From: Azospirillum doebereinerae
GTDB taxonomy: Bacteria > Pseudomonadota > Alphaproteobacteria > Azospirillales > Azospirillaceae
Direction of reading: 5' to 3'
Length of the DNA stretch: 64,000 nt
Assembly: GCF_003989665.1 (NCBI RefSeq)
Contig: NZ_RZIJ01000006.1
Coordinates: 1 to 64,000 of the forward strand
Positions 34,923 through 44,892 of this stretch are shown one piece after another. The notes under the pieces are model-generated. The model was given only the letters and a program-made list of their open reading frames with translations, ran no database searches and had not been told where the DNA came from. A program made the translations under genes and the position numbers. The first letter of the stretch is position 1, and each line of letters starts with the position of its first letter.

Positions 34923-36911
34923 TCAGACGTCGATGTCGTCCACCTTCACGAATTTGGCGTTGTCCTGGATGAAGCGGAAGCGCAGCTCCGGCCGCTTGCC
35001 CATCAGATCCTCCACCAGACTCCGGGTTCGCTCGACGTCGGCCCGCTCCTCGGGATCGGCGGCGTTGGGAACGACGACGCGCAGCAGGGTGCGCTTGGCC
35101 GGGTCCATGGTGGTCTCGCGCAGCTGCGCGGCCATCATCTCGCCCAGGCCCTTGAAGCGGCTGATGTCCGGCTTCTTGCCCTTGAACTGGCGGGCCAGCA
35201 GCTCGTCCTTGTGGGCGTCGTCGCGGGCGTAGACCTGCTTGTTGCCGTGGCTGAGGCGGTAGAGCGGCGGCAGCGCCAGATACAGATGCCCGTTCTGGAT
35301 CAGCCCCGGCATCTCGCGGTAGAAGAAGGTCATCAGCAGCGAGGCGATGTGCGCGCCGTCCACGTCGGCGTCGGTCATGATGATGACCCGCTCGTAGCGC
35401 AGCTTGTCGCTGGAGAAGTCCTTGCCGACCCCGCAGCCGAGCGCCTGGGTCAGGTCGTTCAGCTCCTGGTTCGCCTTCATCTTGTCGGACGACGCGCTGG
35501 CGACGTTCAGGATCTTGCCGCGCAGCGGCAGGATGGCCTGAGTCTCGCGCTGGCGCGCCTGCTTGGCGGAGCCGCCGGCCGAGTCGCCCTCGACCAGGAA
35601 GATCTCGGTCCCCTCGGGGGAGTTGCGCGAGCAGTCGGCCAGCTTGCCGGGCAGGCGCAGGCGGCGGGTCGCGGTCTTGCGCCCCAGCTCCTTCGACTGC
35701 TTGCGGCGCATCCGTTCCTCGGCCTTCTCGATCAGCCGTTCGAGCAGCGCGTTGGAGGAGGGCGGGTTGCCCGACAGCCAATGGTCGAAATGGTCCTTCA
35801 CCGCCGTCTCGACGAGGCGCTGGGCCTCGGCCGTCACCAGCTTTTCCTTGGTCTGGCCCTGGAAATGCGGTTCGCGGATGAACACCGACAGCAGGATGCA
35901 GGCGTCGCCCATCACGTCGTCGGCGGTCACCTGGGCGGCGCGCTTGTTGCTGGTCAGCTCGCCGTAGGCCTTCAGGCCGCGCGTCAGCGCGGCGCGCAGG
36001 CCGGCCTCGTGCGTGCCGCCCTGGGGCGTCGGCACCGTGTTGCAGTAGGTGTGCGAGAAGCCCTCGTCGTCGTCCGGCCACGCCACCGCCCACTCGACGC
36101 GGCCCTGCTTGCCGGGAAAGTCCAGCGAGCCGGTGAAGGGCGAGGGGGTCAGCGTCTTGCGGTCGCGCAGCGCCGCCGTCAGGTAATCCTGCAGGCCGCC
36201 GGGGAAATGCAGCGTTTCGGCCGCCGGGGTCGTCGCGTCGGTCGCCAGCAGCGCCGGGTCGCAGCTCCAGCGGATCTCGACGCCCCGGTAGAGATAGGCC
36301 TTGGAGCGCGCCAGCCGGTAGAGCCGGTGCGGCTCGAAATGGGCGGTCTCCCCGAAGATCTCCGGGTCGGCGTGGAAGCGGATGGTGGTGCCGCGCCGGT
36401 TGACGTTGCCCTTGGGAACCAGCGGCCCCTGGGGCAGGCCGCGGCTGTACTCCTGCACGTAGAGCTGCTTGTCCCGCGCGATCTCCACCGTCAGCCGGTC
36501 GGACAGCGCGTTGACCACCGACAGGCCGACGCCGTGCAGGCCGCCCGAGGTCTCGTAGACCTTGTTGGAGAATTTGCCGCCCGAATGCAGCGTCGTCAGG
36601 ATCACTTCCAGCGCCGACTTGCCGGGGTATTTCGGGTGGTCGTCGATCGGGATGCCGCGCCCGTTGTCGCGCACCACCACGGTGAAGTCGGCCGTCAGTT
36701 CCAGGTCGATGCGGCTGGCGTGGCCGGCGACGGCCTCGTCCATCGCGTTGTCCAGGACCTCGGCGACGAGGTGGTGCAGCGCGCGGTCGTCGACGCCGCC
36801 GATGTACATGCCGGGGCGGCGGCGCACGGGTTCAAGCCCTTCCAGAACCTCGATGTCCTGGGCGGAGTAGCTGTCGGCCTTGCGGGCCGTGTTCTCGAAA
36901 AGATCGCTCAT
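34923..36911 (-). CDS. parE: DNA topoisomerase IV subunit B
   Basis: 662 residues from ATG 36911; an ATG three codons upstream (36920) is equally possible. The GHKL ATPase domain carries EVLDNAMDEAV (Mg/ATP Asn), DNGRGIP and HGVGLSVVNALS. The transducer domain ends in QTKEKL. The TOPRIM domain has EGDSAGGSAKQ and the DxD pair in MTDADVDGAHI. The C-terminal FKGLGEMM block follows. The compact length and lack of the GyrB insertion favour ParE over GyrB. It decatenates daughter chromosomes with ParC, which is not in this window. The 108-nt gap to the divergent thioesterase holds both promoters. Confidence 0.95.
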   Translation of the reverse strand: MSDLFENTARKADSYSAQDIEVLEGLEPVRRRPGMYIGGVDDRALHHLVAEVLDNAMDEAVAGHASRIDLELTADFTVVVRDNGRGIPIDDHPKYPGKSALEVILTTLHSGGKFSNKVYETSGGLHGVGLSVVNALSDRLTVEIARDKQLYVQEYSRGLPQGPLVPKGNVNRRGTTIRFHADPEIFGETAHFEPHRLYRLARSKAYLYRGVEIRWSCDPALLATDATTPAAETLHFPGGLQDYLTAALRDRKTLTPSPFTGSLDFPGKQGRVEWAVAWPDDDEGFSHTYCNTVPTPQGGTHEAGLRAALTRGLKAYGELTSNKRAAQVTADDVMGDACILLSVFIREPHFQGQTKEKLVTAEAQRLVETAVKDHFDHWLSGNPPSSNALLERLIEKAEERMRRKQSKELGRKTATRRLRLPGKLADCSRNSPEGTEIFLVEGDSAGGSAKQARQRETQAILPLRGKILNVASASSDKMKANQELNDLTQALGCGVGKDFSSDKLRYERVIIMTDADVDGAHIASLLMTFFYREMPGLIQNGHLYLALPPLYRLSHGNKQVYARDDAHKDELLARQFKGKKPDISRFKGLGEMMAAQLRETTMDPAKRTLLRVVVPNAADPEERADVERTRSLVEDLMGKRPELRFRFIQDNAKFVKVDDIDV

Positions 36912-37019
36912 GGGGGGCATGATAGGAATTTCGTCAGGGGTGCGCAAGCGCATCCTGTGGGGCTTATAGTACGGCGATACAAGATTTTGTGCGCGAATTT
37001 TTCGCGACAGCGAGGGACC

Positions 37020-37430
37020 ATGACCGAGACCGGGGAACAGGACGTCCAGGGCTACGACTTCAACCGGGGGCCGACCCTGCGGGCCATCGCCATGCCGGCG
37101 GACACCAACCCGAACGGCGACATCTTCGGCGGCTGGCTGCTGGCGCAGATGGATCTGGCGGGTGGCACGGTGGCGGTGCGCCGCTCGCGCGGGCGGATCG
37201 CGACGGTCGGCATCGAGGCGATGACCTTCCACAAGCCGGTCTATGTCGGCGACGAGGTCAGCTGCTTCGCCCGCATCGAGAAGGTCGGCCGGACCTCGAT
37301 CCGGGTGCGCATCGAGACCTGGGTGCGCCGGGAACGGTCCGGGGGCGAACCGATCAAGGTGACCGAGGGCGTCTTCACCTACGTCGCCATCGGCGAGGAC
37401 CGCAAGCCGCGCGAGGTCCCGCCGGAGTGA
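37020..37430 (+). CDS. acyl-CoA thioesterase, YciA-like hotdog fold
   Basis: 136 residues; CGAGGGACC precedes the ATG. The hotdog helix and catalytic Asp are in ADTNPNGDIFGGWLLAQMD, the YciA/BFIT signature, followed by GGTVAVRRSRGRIATVGIEA and the FHKPVYVGDEVSCFARIEKV strand pair. It hydrolyses acyl-CoA thioesters in the cytoplasm, with broad specificity in relatives. Divergent from parE and convergent with the ModE-like gene. Confidence 0.9.
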   Translation: MTETGEQDVQGYDFNRGPTLRAIAMPADTNPNGDIFGGWLLAQMDLAGGTVAVRRSRGRIATVGIEAMTFHKPVYVGDEVSCFARIEKVGRTSIRVRIETWVRRERSGGEPIKVTEGVFTYVAIGEDRKPREVPPE

Positions 37431-37452
37431 GGGGAGCGGGGGCGGGGCGGGG

Positions 37453-37887
37453 CTAGCGGGCCTCGCCCTGTTCCTCTGGCTTGCATCCCGCCTGCAGGCC
37501 CGGATCGTTGGCGAAGCTGCCGTCGTCCACCGCCTTGTCGGCGCCGTAGTCCGGGTTGACGGTGGCCTGGAGCGCCGCCAGACGGTGGGCGGTGGCAACA
37601 CGCGCCTCGCGTTCCACCGCGCGGTAATGGTCGATCACCTGTTCGCCGAACGCGGTCAGGACGGTGCCGCCGCCGTGCTTGCCGCCGACCGCCGCGCTGA
37701 CGACCGGCTCGCGGAAGATGCGGTTGAGGTCGTCCACCAGCAGCCACGCCCGCCGGTAGGACATGCCGATCGCCCGCCCGGCGGCGGAGATCGACCCGGT
37801 CTCTCGAATCCGTTCCAGCAGCATGATCTTGCCGGGGCCGATGGAGCCGCCGGGTTCGAAATCGATGCGGATCCGCATGCGGGTCAT
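37453..37887 (-). CDS. ModE-type winged-helix regulator (DNA-binding domain only)
   Basis: 144 residues from ATG 37887. The N-terminal wHTH ([52 protein letters not shown]) is the ModE/LysR-type fold found in molybdate regulators. No MOP (molybdate-binding) domains follow; the C-terminal ~45 residues are unrelated and end in Gly/Glu-rich sequence. It may respond to another signal or partner. The start overlaps the PLP-enzyme stop by 4 nt (ATGA), so the two are translationally coupled. Confidence 0.85.
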   Translation of the reverse strand: MTRMRIRIDFEPGGSIGPGKIMLLERIRETGSISAAGRAIGMSYRRAWLLVDDLNRIFREPVVSAAVGGKHGGGTVLTAFGEQVIDHYRAVEREARVATAHRLAALQATVNPDYGADKAVDDGSFANDPGLQAGCKPEEQGEAR

Positions 37888-39059
37888 GGCGTCGCTCCCA
37901 GTGTGCCCGGATGCTGGAGGCCCGGATGGTCGGCGGTCTCCAGCCCCTCGTCGCTCCACGAGCCGGTGCGAAAGAAGCCGTCGATCCGCGCGATCCACGG
38001 GTCGATGTCCAGCCCGGCGGCGTCCACCCAGGCGCGGTCGAAATAGGTCCCGGCGTAGCGCTCCCCCGGATCGCACAGCAGGGTGGCGACGCTGCCCCGG
38101 CGCCCGTCGCGCGTCATCCCGGCGATCAACTGGAGGCAGCCGACGAGGTTGGTCCCGGTGGACCCGCCGCAGGACCGCCCCATCCGCTCGCGCAGAACCC
38201 AGATCGCGGCGACGCTGGCGGCATCCGGCACCTTGATCATGCGGTCGATCACGCCGGGCTGGAAGGACGGCTCCACCGTCGGCCGCCCGATCCCCTCGAT
38301 GCCGGACCCGCGCGGCGCGGTGGCGTTGGGGTTGGCGTCGCGAAAGCCGGGGAAGAAGGCGGAGTGCTCAGGATCGGCGACGCAGATCCGCGTCGGCAGG
38401 CGGCGGTAGCGCACGTAGCGCCCCATGGTGGCCGAGGTGCCGCCGGTGCCTGCCCCGCAGACGATCCAGTCGGGGACCGGGTGCGGCTCCTGCGCCAATT
38501 GTTCGAAGATCGACTGGGCGATGTTGTTGTTGCCGCGCCAGTCGGTGGCGCGCTCGGCGTGGGTGAACTGGTCCATGAAATGGCCGCCGCAGTCGTGCGC
38601 CAGCCGCCGCGCCTCGGCGCAGACCTCCGACGCGCGTTCCACCATGTGGCAGCGGCCGCCGTAGAACTCGATCTGCGCGATCTTGGCGGGCGAGGTGCCG
38701 CGCGGCACCACCGCCACGAAGGGCAGGTCGAGGAGCTGGGCGAAATACGCTTCCGACACGGCGGTGGAGCCCGACGACGCCTCGATCACCGTGGTGCCTT
38801 CGCGGACCCAGCCGTTGCACAGCGCGTAGAGGAAGAGCGAGCGTGCCAGCCGGTGCTTGAGGCTGCCGGTCGGGTGGGTCGATTCGTCCTTCAGGTACAG
38901 CGTGACGCCGGGCGCTCCGGGGATCGGCAGGCGCAGCAGATGGGTGTCGGCGGAGCGGTTCACGTCCGCTTCGATGCGCCGCAACGCCTCGTCGAGCCAG
39001 CCGCGCGGAGCCGGGGTGGGGGCGGTTGCGTGAACCGGGGCGGGGGAGGGGGTGGTCAT
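37884..39059 (-). CDS. PLP-dependent cysteine synthase/desulfhydrase-family enzyme (Cds1-like)
   Basis: 391 residues from ATG 39059. The PLP lysine is Lys68 in [14 protein letters not shown], and the substrate/PLP loop is [13 protein letters not shown]. The glycine-rich phosphate loop is [15 protein letters not shown]. It belongs to fold-type II (CysK/CBS-like). The longer length and the SGIEGIGRP segment fit the Cds1 L-cysteine desulfhydrase group, which releases H2S, but biosynthetic activity cannot be excluded. It is translationally coupled to the ModE-like regulator. Confidence 0.85.
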   Translation of the reverse strand: MTTPSPAPVHATAPTPAPRGWLDEALRRIEADVNRSADTHLLRLPIPGAPGVTLYLKDESTHPTGSLKHRLARSLFLYALCNGWVREGTTVIEASSGSTAVSEAYFAQLLDLPFVAVVPRGTSPAKIAQIEFYGGRCHMVERASEVCAEARRLAHDCGGHFMDQFTHAERATDWRGNNNIAQSIFEQLAQEPHPVPDWIVCGAGTGGTSATMGRYVRYRRLPTRICVADPEHSAFFPGFRDANPNATAPRGSGIEGIGRPTVEPSFQPGVIDRMIKVPDAASVAAIWVLRERMGRSCGGSTGTNLVGCLQLIAGMTRDGRRGSVATLLCDPGERYAGTYFDRAWVDAAGLDIDPWIARIDGFFRTGSWSDEGLETADHPGLQHPGTLGATP

Positions 39060-39141
39060 GGAGTGCCGTCCAGGAAAGCCGGTTCCTTCCATAGCGCGGA
39101 TTGTTGTGAAATGCACCCCATCCCGCTCAGATCGGCCCCGC

Positions 39142-40488
39142 TCAGGCGGGTGGCGACAGCCCCTGCGCGGCGAGCGCGGCGGCTTGTCGCGCGGTCAGCG
39201 CGTCCACGTCGAAGTCGCGGATCAGCCCCTGGAACAGCTGGTACCAGTTCACCTCCGCCTTCAGGTGCAGGAAGACCGAGCCCAGCCCGACGGCGGCGCG
39301 GTCCATGAAGACGAACTCGCGCGGGACCTCGACGCCGCCGACGCGGCGCAGCTCGGCGTGGACCTTCGCGGCGGTCTCGCGGCCGTAATGGCCGGCGTTG
39401 GTCTCCTCGATGCGGCGGCTGCGGTCGTCCATGATCGGGGCGTAGACGAATCGCGCCCAGATGTTCAGCACGTCGACTACTTCCTTGGACGGGTTGCCGA
39501 ACCCCCAGACCCGGTAGGCCTCCACGGCGGCGTCGTGGTCGTCGGTTCGCAGCGCATTGTAGAGGTCGATCACCCCCTTGACGAAGCGCGGCGGGAAGAT
39601 GCGGACGCAGCCGAAATCCAGCAGGTTGATCGACCGGTCGGGCCGGACCGAGTAGTTGCCCAGATGCGGGTCGCCGTGGATGATCCCGTAATTGTAGAAG
39701 GGCACGTACCACGCCCGGAACATGTTCATCGCCAACTCGTCGCGGGACTCCGGATGCTCGGCGACGAACTCCAGGATCTTGCGGCCGTCCACCCATTCCA
39801 TGGTCAGCAGGCGGCGGGCGGACAGGTCGCCGACGATCTCGGGGATGTGGACGCCCGGCGTGTCGGCCAGCATCGCGCGGTAGAGCCGGGCGTGCTTGGC
39901 CTCGCGTTCGTAATCCAGCTCCTCGCGCAGCCGGGCGCCGATTTCCGCCTGGATCTGGCGGGTCGAGATGGCGCTGTCGGTGCGCTCGAAGATCGCAAAG
40001 ATCAGGCCGAGCTGCCGCAGGTCGGCCTCCACCGCCGAGGCCATGTCGGGGTACTGGAGCTTGCAGGCCAGCCGCCGCCCGTCCAGCCCGACCGCCCGGT
40101 GGACCTGACCCAGCGAGGCGGCGGCGGCGGCCGTGTGCTCGAAGGTCTGGAAACGGGATTGCCAGTCGGGGCCGAGTTCGCTCGCCATCCGCCGCTTGAC
40201 GAAGGGCCAGCCCATCGACGGTGCGTCGGCCTGGAGCTGCGCCAGTTCCTGCACATACTCGCGGGGCAGGGCGTCGGGGATGGTGGAGAGCAACTGCGCC
40301 ACCTTCATCAGCGGCCCCTTCAGCCCGCCCAGCGCGGCGCGCAGTTCGGCCGCGTGCTTGTCGCGCTGAACGGGGATCCCCAGCACGCGCTCCCCGGCAA
40401 GGCGCGCGGCGAGGCCGCCCATGGCGGTTCCGACCCGCGCGTAGCGCGCGATCCGGCCACCCAATCGGTTCTCATCGTTGTTTTGCAT
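39142..40488 (-). CDS. ABC1/AarF (UbiB-family) atypical kinase-like protein
   Basis: 448 residues from ATG 40488. The ABC1 signature is recognisable but altered: the K-x-G-Q motif appears as [18 protein letters not shown] (Ala for Gly). It is followed by the A-rich loop [14 protein letters not shown], catalytic [14 protein letters not shown] and metal-binding [10 protein letters not shown]. No C-terminal transmembrane helices are evident, unlike UbiB, so it is likely a soluble or peripheral paralog. The family supports quinone or lipid metabolism through ATPase activity; the exact role is unknown. Confidence 0.88.
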   Translation of the reverse strand: MQNNDENRLGGRIARYARVGTAMGGLAARLAGERVLGIPVQRDKHAAELRAALGGLKGPLMKVAQLLSTIPDALPREYVQELAQLQADAPSMGWPFVKRRMASELGPDWQSRFQTFEHTAAAAASLGQVHRAVGLDGRRLACKLQYPDMASAVEADLRQLGLIFAIFERTDSAISTRQIQAEIGARLREELDYEREAKHARLYRAMLADTPGVHIPEIVGDLSARRLLTMEWVDGRKILEFVAEHPESRDELAMNMFRAWYVPFYNYGIIHGDPHLGNYSVRPDRSINLLDFGCVRIFPPRFVKGVIDLYNALRTDDHDAAVEAYRVWGFGNPSKEVVDVLNIWARFVYAPIMDDRSRRIEETNAGHYGRETAAKVHAELRRVGGVEVPREFVFMDRAAVGLGSVFLHLKAEVNWYQLFQGLIRDFDVDALTARQAAALAAQGLSPPA

Positions 40489-40614
40489 GGGCAGAACGTG
40501 GTGCGCGGAGGGCAAAAGGCCAGCCCACCTCGGGGTGCCGATTTTTGCCTCACGGTCGTGTGACAGACGCTTGACAGCCCTCCCGATCAGGTGCAGGCTT
40601 CCTCTTACAGTAAT

Positions 40615-40859
40615 CGTGGTTGAGGTGACTGACACGGCTTCCAAGTCTACCGCTAAGCTCAAGCACTCGTGCTTGGGTCCAAAGTCGATACCGAAGCAAG
40701 GGAGGGTGAGTAAGATCATGACTCCACCGGCGCTTACTTGAGCATGCCGATCTGTTCGGCCCAATCAGTTCAAAGTTTATTCGCCTGACGGCGACCAACA
40801 TGTGGGTTGTTTATACCCGCAATGAAAACCCCCGCCCCTTGTGCGGGGGTTTTCTTTTT
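40615..40859 (+). ncRNA. cryptic plus-strand transcription unit: candidate small RNA or small basic peptide
   Basis: The 544-nt gap between divergent genes contains a strong plus-strand terminator at 40824-40859 that cannot belong to any annotated gene. Upstream are a tight hairpin (40660-40675, CAAGCAC/GTGCTTG) and smaller stems near 40785 and 40803-40818. A possible 38-residue Lys-rich peptide starts at GTG 40625 (VTDTASKSTAKLKHSCLGP) and stops at 40741, but its ribosome site is poor. I therefore favour a structured RNA. The 5' end is a guess; TTGACA at 40571 could be a -35 element but no well-spaced -10 is visible. It does not match tmRNA, 4.5S or 6S RNA as I know them. Confidence 0.4.
40824..40859 (+). 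terminator. strong intrinsic terminator
   Basis: A 12-bp perfect stem (40824-40835 with 40843-40854), rich in G:C at its core, followed by TTTTT. It lies on the plus strand between the divergent AarF and MFS genes. Confidence 0.85.
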
Positions 40860-41032
40860 GCCGAAACGTCGTCCAGGCTTCCGCATCCCCGTCACCATTC
40901 GCCCATCCTTTTTCGTTCCGGTCCGTCCACGCATGACGGCTGCGCGTTCGCGCGCCGGTCGAACGACTTGACCAAAAATACGGCGGATGCTCGATTGTGC
41001 GCCAATTCCACAGCTTTTCTCAGGTCGTTTTC

Positions 41033-42274
41033 ATGAGCATCGACAGCGCCTCCGACACCTCCGCCGTGGCCGCCACGGCCAGCCGTCCGGCGCAGCGGGT
41101 GGACAGCGTCCCTCTGCGCCATCCGTTGCTGGCCGTCGTCGGGCTCGTGCTGGTGGCGCTGAACCTGCGGCCGGCGCTGTCGAGCTTGGCACCGGTCATG
41201 GGCGACGTGGTGCGCGACACCGGCATGTCGTCGGGGCAGGCCGGGCTGCTGACCACCTCGCCGGTTCTGTGCCTGGGGCTGTTCGGGGTGATCGCCCCGC
41301 GTCTGGCGCAGCGCTTCGGCGCGGAGCGGGTGATCCTCATCGTGCTGCTGATGCTGGGGGCGGGCGTCGCCCTGCGCGGAATCGGGACTTTCCCCGCGCT
41401 GTTCGCCGGGGCGACCCTGGCGGGGGCGGGGATCGGCATCATCGGCGTGCTGCTGCCGCCGCTGGTCAAGCGCGACTTTCCCAAGAAGGTCAGCCTGATG
41501 ATGGGCGTCTACACCATGGCGCTCTGCGCCGGGGCGGCGGCGGCCGCCGGGCTGACCGCGCCGCTGGAGCGGGCGCTCGGCGGGCAATGGACCGGGGCGC
41601 TGGCCTTCTGGAGCCTGCCGGCGCTGCTGGCGGCGCTGGCTTGGCTGATCCAACTGCGCGGACGGCACAGCGGCGTCGGGCAGGCCCACGCGCCCGTGCG
41701 CGGGCTGTGGACGAACCCGCTGGCGTGGCAGATCACCCTGTTCATGGGGCTGCAATCGGCGCTGGCCTACATCGTGCTGGGCTGGATGGCGCCGATGCTG
41801 CGCGACCGGGGCCTCGATCCGGTCATGGCGGGGGCGGTGGTCTCCGCGTCGGTGATGACGCAGGTGCTGGCGGCGCTGGTCTCCCCGATGCTGGCGACGC
41901 GCACGCCCAGCCAGAGCCTCGCCGGAGCGGCGACGCTCGGGTGCAGCCTCGTCGGCATGATCGGCTGCCTCTACGCGCCGGTCGGCACGATCTGGCTGTG
42001 GGCGGTGATCCTCGGGATCGGGCAGGGGGGCGCCTTCGCCGTCGCGCTGACGCTGATCGTGCTGCGCTCGTCGGACAGCCGGGTGGCCGCGCAACTGTCG
42101 GGCATGACGCAGAGCGTCGGCTACACGTTGGCCTCGGCCGGTCCCTTCGCGGTCGGCATCCTGCACGGCTGGAGCGGCGACTGGCACGCCTCGGCCGCTC
42201 TCTTCGCCGTGGTGGCGGTGGCGGCCGGCGTCTTCGGCATCCTCGCCGGGCGGCCCCGGCAAATCCACGGGTAG
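41033..42274 (+). CDS. MFS transporter, CynX/NimT-like
   Basis: 413 residues from ATG 41033 with twelve predicted TM helices in two sets of six. The N-terminal NLRPALSSLAPVMGDV and GQAGLLTTSPVLCLGLFGV patterns are typical of the CynX/NimT (cyanate/nitroimidazole) branch of the major facilitator superfamily. The central loop (~200-215) is hydrophilic (GRHSGVGQAHAPVRG). The transported compound is unknown. No cyanase gene is adjacent. Located after the cryptic terminated unit and before a REP-like hairpin. Confidence 0.88.
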   Translation: MSIDSASDTSAVAATASRPAQRVDSVPLRHPLLAVVGLVLVALNLRPALSSLAPVMGDVVRDTGMSSGQAGLLTTSPVLCLGLFGVIAPRLAQRFGAERVILIVLLMLGAGVALRGIGTFPALFAGATLAGAGIGIIGVLLPPLVKRDFPKKVSLMMGVYTMALCAGAAAAAGLTAPLERALGGQWTGALAFWSLPALLAALAWLIQLRGRHSGVGQAHAPVRGLWTNPLAWQITLFMGLQSALAYIVLGWMAPMLRDRGLDPVMAGAVVSASVMTQVLAALVSPMLATRTPSQSLAGAATLGCSLVGMIGCLYAPVGTIWLWAVILGIGQGGAFAVALTLIVLRSSDSRVAAQLSGMTQSVGYTLASAGPFAVGILHGWSGDWHASAALFAVVAVAAGVFGILAGRPRQIHG

Positions 42275-42336
42275 GAAGCAGGGAGAGTCGTGTGGAGGTG
42301 CGGCCACGGTTGCGGCCACGGTTGCCCCCACCCTTA

Positions 42337-42359
42337 CCTCCCCCGCTGGGCGGGGGAGG
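42337..42359. repeat. GC-rich REP-like hairpin
   Basis: A perfect 10-bp stem (42337-42346 with 42350-42359, CCTCCCCCGC/GCGGGGGAGG) with a 3-nt loop, 63 nt after the MFS stop. The composition is typical of repetitive extragenic palindromes in Azospirillum-like genomes; it may also end the MFS transcript. Confidence 0.6.
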
Positions 42360-42525
42360 GGACTGCCGCCGAACGCCGAGAAGCATCCCGTCCGAGACTC
42401 CCTCGACACGGATAAAGTTTCATACGATACTGTTTGCATCGACCAACAATTTCGACTGTCCATCAGGACGGCCGGTCCCACGTTGGCGCAGGCAAATCGT
42501 TGAAGAGAAATCCGGGGAGGATCGA

Positions 42526-43731
42526 TTGATCGTTTCGATGCGGCCGTTGGCCTTTGCGGCGGCTCTGCTCGCCACCACCGCCGCTTATGCGCAGACCGCC
42601 AAGCCGGTCAAGATCGGCGTTCTGGCGGACGAGGCCGGTTTCGCCTCGGACATCGGCGGCAAGGGCGCCACGCTGGCGACCCGGATGGCGGTGGAGGATT
42701 TCGGCGGCACGGTGCTGAACCGGCCCATCGAGATTCTGTCCGCCGACATGCAGAACAAGCCGGACGTCGCCTCCAACATCGCCCGGCAGTGGTTCGACGT
42801 GGACGGCGTCGACATGGTGACGGACATCCCCGTCTCCTCCGTGGCGCTGGCGGTGCAGGCGGTCGCGCGCGAGAAGAAGAAGGTGCTGATGATCAGCGCC
42901 GCGACGACGACCGAACTGACCAACGCCCAATGCTCGCCCTACACCATCCATTGGGCCGACGACACGGCGTCGCTGTCGGTCGGCGCCACCAAGGCGGTGG
43001 TGCAGGCCGGCGGCACCTCCTGGTACTTCATCACCGCCGATTTCGCCTTCGGCACGGCGATGGAAAAGGCGGCGAGCGACGCCATCAAACAGGCCGGCGG
43101 CACCGTGCTGGGCAGCGTCAAGCACCCCATCGGCACCAGCGATTTCGGCTCCTACCTGCTGAGTGCGCAGGGCAGCGGGGCCAAGGTGGTGGCGCTCGCC
43201 AATGTCGGGGCCGACACCATCGGCGCCATCAAGCAGGCCGGCGAGTTCGGCCTGATCGCCGGCGGGCAGCGCATGGTCGGCTACATCGTCTTCATCACCG
43301 ACGTGCATTCGCTGGGGCTGGAACTGGCCAAGGGCCTCTACGTGACGGAGGGCTTCTACTGGGACCAGAACGACCAGACCCGCGCCTGGTCCAAGCGCTT
43401 CTTCGAGCGCCACGGCAAGATGCCCAGCAAGGAGCAGGCGAACACCTATCTGGCGACGCTGCACTGGCTGAAGGCGGTGAAGGCCGCCGGCACCACCGAC
43501 TCGGAGCCGGTGACCGCCGCGATGAAGGCGATGCCGACCGACTATTTCGGCGTGCCCGGCAGCGTCCGCAAGGACGGCCGCGTGCTCTACGATCTGGCGC
43601 TCTATCAGGTGAAGTCTCCGGCGGAAAGCAAGGCGCCGTGGGACTATTACACTCAAGTTCGCGCCATCCCGGCCGCCGAGGCCTTCCTTCCCCTTGAGAA
43701 AAGCACCTGTCCCTTCGTGACCGCCAAGTAA
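42526..43731 (+). CDS. ABC transporter substrate-binding protein, branched-chain amino-acid type
   Basis: 401 residues if initiated at TTG 42526, which sits 5 nt after GGGGAGG; ATG 42538 would give 397 residues but is 17 nt from it. The signal peptide (PLAFAAALLATTAAYAQ) is followed by KIGVLADEAGFASDIGGKG, typical of LivJ/Peripla_BP_6 proteins, and by GTSWYFITADFAFGTAMEKA. It would capture a small ligand (amino acid, amide or aromatic acid) in the periplasm. No permease or ATPase genes of the system are adjacent, so it is an orphan binding protein. Confidence 0.9.
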   Translation: MIVSMRPLAFAAALLATTAAYAQTAKPVKIGVLADEAGFASDIGGKGATLATRMAVEDFGGTVLNRPIEILSADMQNKPDVASNIARQWFDVDGVDMVTDIPVSSVALAVQAVAREKKKVLMISAATTTELTNAQCSPYTIHWADDTASLSVGATKAVVQAGGTSWYFITADFAFGTAMEKAASDAIKQAGGTVLGSVKHPIGTSDFGSYLLSAQGSGAKVVALANVGADTIGAIKQAGEFGLIAGGQRMVGYIVFITDVHSLGLELAKGLYVTEGFYWDQNDQTRAWSKRFFERHGKMPSKEQANTYLATLHWLKAVKAAGTTDSEPVTAAMKAMPTDYFGVPGSVRKDGRVLYDLALYQVKSPAESKAPWDYYTQVRAIPAAEAFLPLEKSTCPFVTAK

Positions 43732-43829
43732 GCGTCGCGGTCCGCTCTGTGGGAATTCCGGGAAGAGGGGTTCCCGCCGGACCGTAAACCGGGTTACACT
43801 CCGCTCTTTAACCGCGGCGGGGAGAGTTC

Positions 43830-44852
43830 GTGGATCTTCAGGTGCAAAGCGAGCGGCAGAACGACACCGGACGGTTGCGTTCGTCGGCGCTGGCGCGCCC
43901 GGTCTTCGCCGCTCTCGACCTCGGGACCAACAATTGCCGCCTGCTGATCGCGAAGGCCGCCCCCGGCGGCTTTCGCGTCATCGACGCCTTTTCGCGCATC
44001 GTCCGGCTCGGCGAGGGGTTGAGCCGCCAGGACCGCCTGTCCGATCTGGCGATGGAGCGCACCATCGCGGCGCTGCGCGTCTGCGGCTCCAAGATCGAGC
44101 GGCGCGGCGTGACCGCCGCCCGCGCCGTCGGCACCGAGGCCTGCCGCCGCGCCGTCAACTGCGGCGAGTTCGTCGACACGGTGGAGCGCGAGACCGGCAT
44201 TTCCCTGGAGATCATCTCCAGCCAGGAGGAGGGGCGGCTGGCGCTGGCCGGCTGCGCCTCGCTGCTGGAGGGGCAATCCCCTTACGCGCTGGTCTTCGAC
44301 ATCGGCGGCGGCTCGACCGAGTTGATGTGGCTGGAACTGGTGCCGGGGGGAGCGCCGCGCATCCTCGACCAGATCTCCATCCGCTGCGGCGTTATCGGCC
44401 TGACCGAGGAGTTCGGCGGGCCGGAGGTCACGCCCGCCATGTACGCCCGGATGGTCGAGGCGGTGGCCGACGCCATCGCCCCCTTCGAGGCGCGCAACCG
44501 CATCCAGCGCCGCGTCGCCGCCGGGCAGGTCCAGATGCTGGGCACGTCGGGCACGGTGACGACGCTGGCCGGCGTGCATCTGGGGCTGTGCCGCTACGAC
44601 CGCCGGGCGGTGGACGGCAGCTATCTGCGCATCGACCACGCCCGCACGGTGATCGAACACCTCGTCGGGCTGGACTTCGACGGCCGCGCGCGGCATCCCT
44701 GCATCGGCTACGACCGCGCCGATCTGGTGGTCGCCGGCTGCGCCGTGCTGGAGGCGCTCTGCGACGTCTGGCCGGTGGAGCGGCTGCGCATCGCCGACCG
44801 TGGCCTGCGCGAGGGAATACTGGTGGACCTGATCGGGTCGGCCGGGGAATGA
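43830..44852 (+). CDS. Ppx/GppA-family phosphatase
   Basis: 340 residues from GTG 43830 (ribosome site GGGGAGAG). The ASKHA fold is marked by ALDLGTNNCRLLIAK (phosphate 1), EGLSRQDRLSD, SSQEEGRLALAG and FDIGGGSTELMWL (phosphate 2), plus GTSGTVTTLAGVH. Family members hydrolyse inorganic polyphosphate or (p)ppGpp. Only the catalytic two-domain module is present, as in short GppA/Ppx homologs. It is followed 40 nt later by rlmE on the same strand, an arrangement frequently seen in Alphaproteobacteria. Confidence 0.92.
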   Translation: MDLQVQSERQNDTGRLRSSALARPVFAALDLGTNNCRLLIAKAAPGGFRVIDAFSRIVRLGEGLSRQDRLSDLAMERTIAALRVCGSKIERRGVTAARAVGTEACRRAVNCGEFVDTVERETGISLEIISSQEEGRLALAGCASLLEGQSPYALVFDIGGGSTELMWLELVPGGAPRILDQISIRCGVIGLTEEFGGPEVTPAMYARMVEAVADAIAPFEARNRIQRRVAAGQVQMLGTSGTVTTLAGVHLGLCRYDRRAVDGSYLRIDHARTVIEHLVGLDFDGRARHPCIGYDRADLVVAGCAVLEALCDVWPVERLRIADRGLREGILVDLIGSAGE

Positions 44853-44892
44853 CCGGCCGGACGGCCGGGTGATCTGAAGGTGTTGAAGCATC

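Noticed and set aside
40615..40859. tmRNA, 4.5S or 6S RNA identity for the orphan transcript.
   Set aside because: No tag frame, no GGAAG...AGCAGCC SRP core and no central-bubble arrangement were found.
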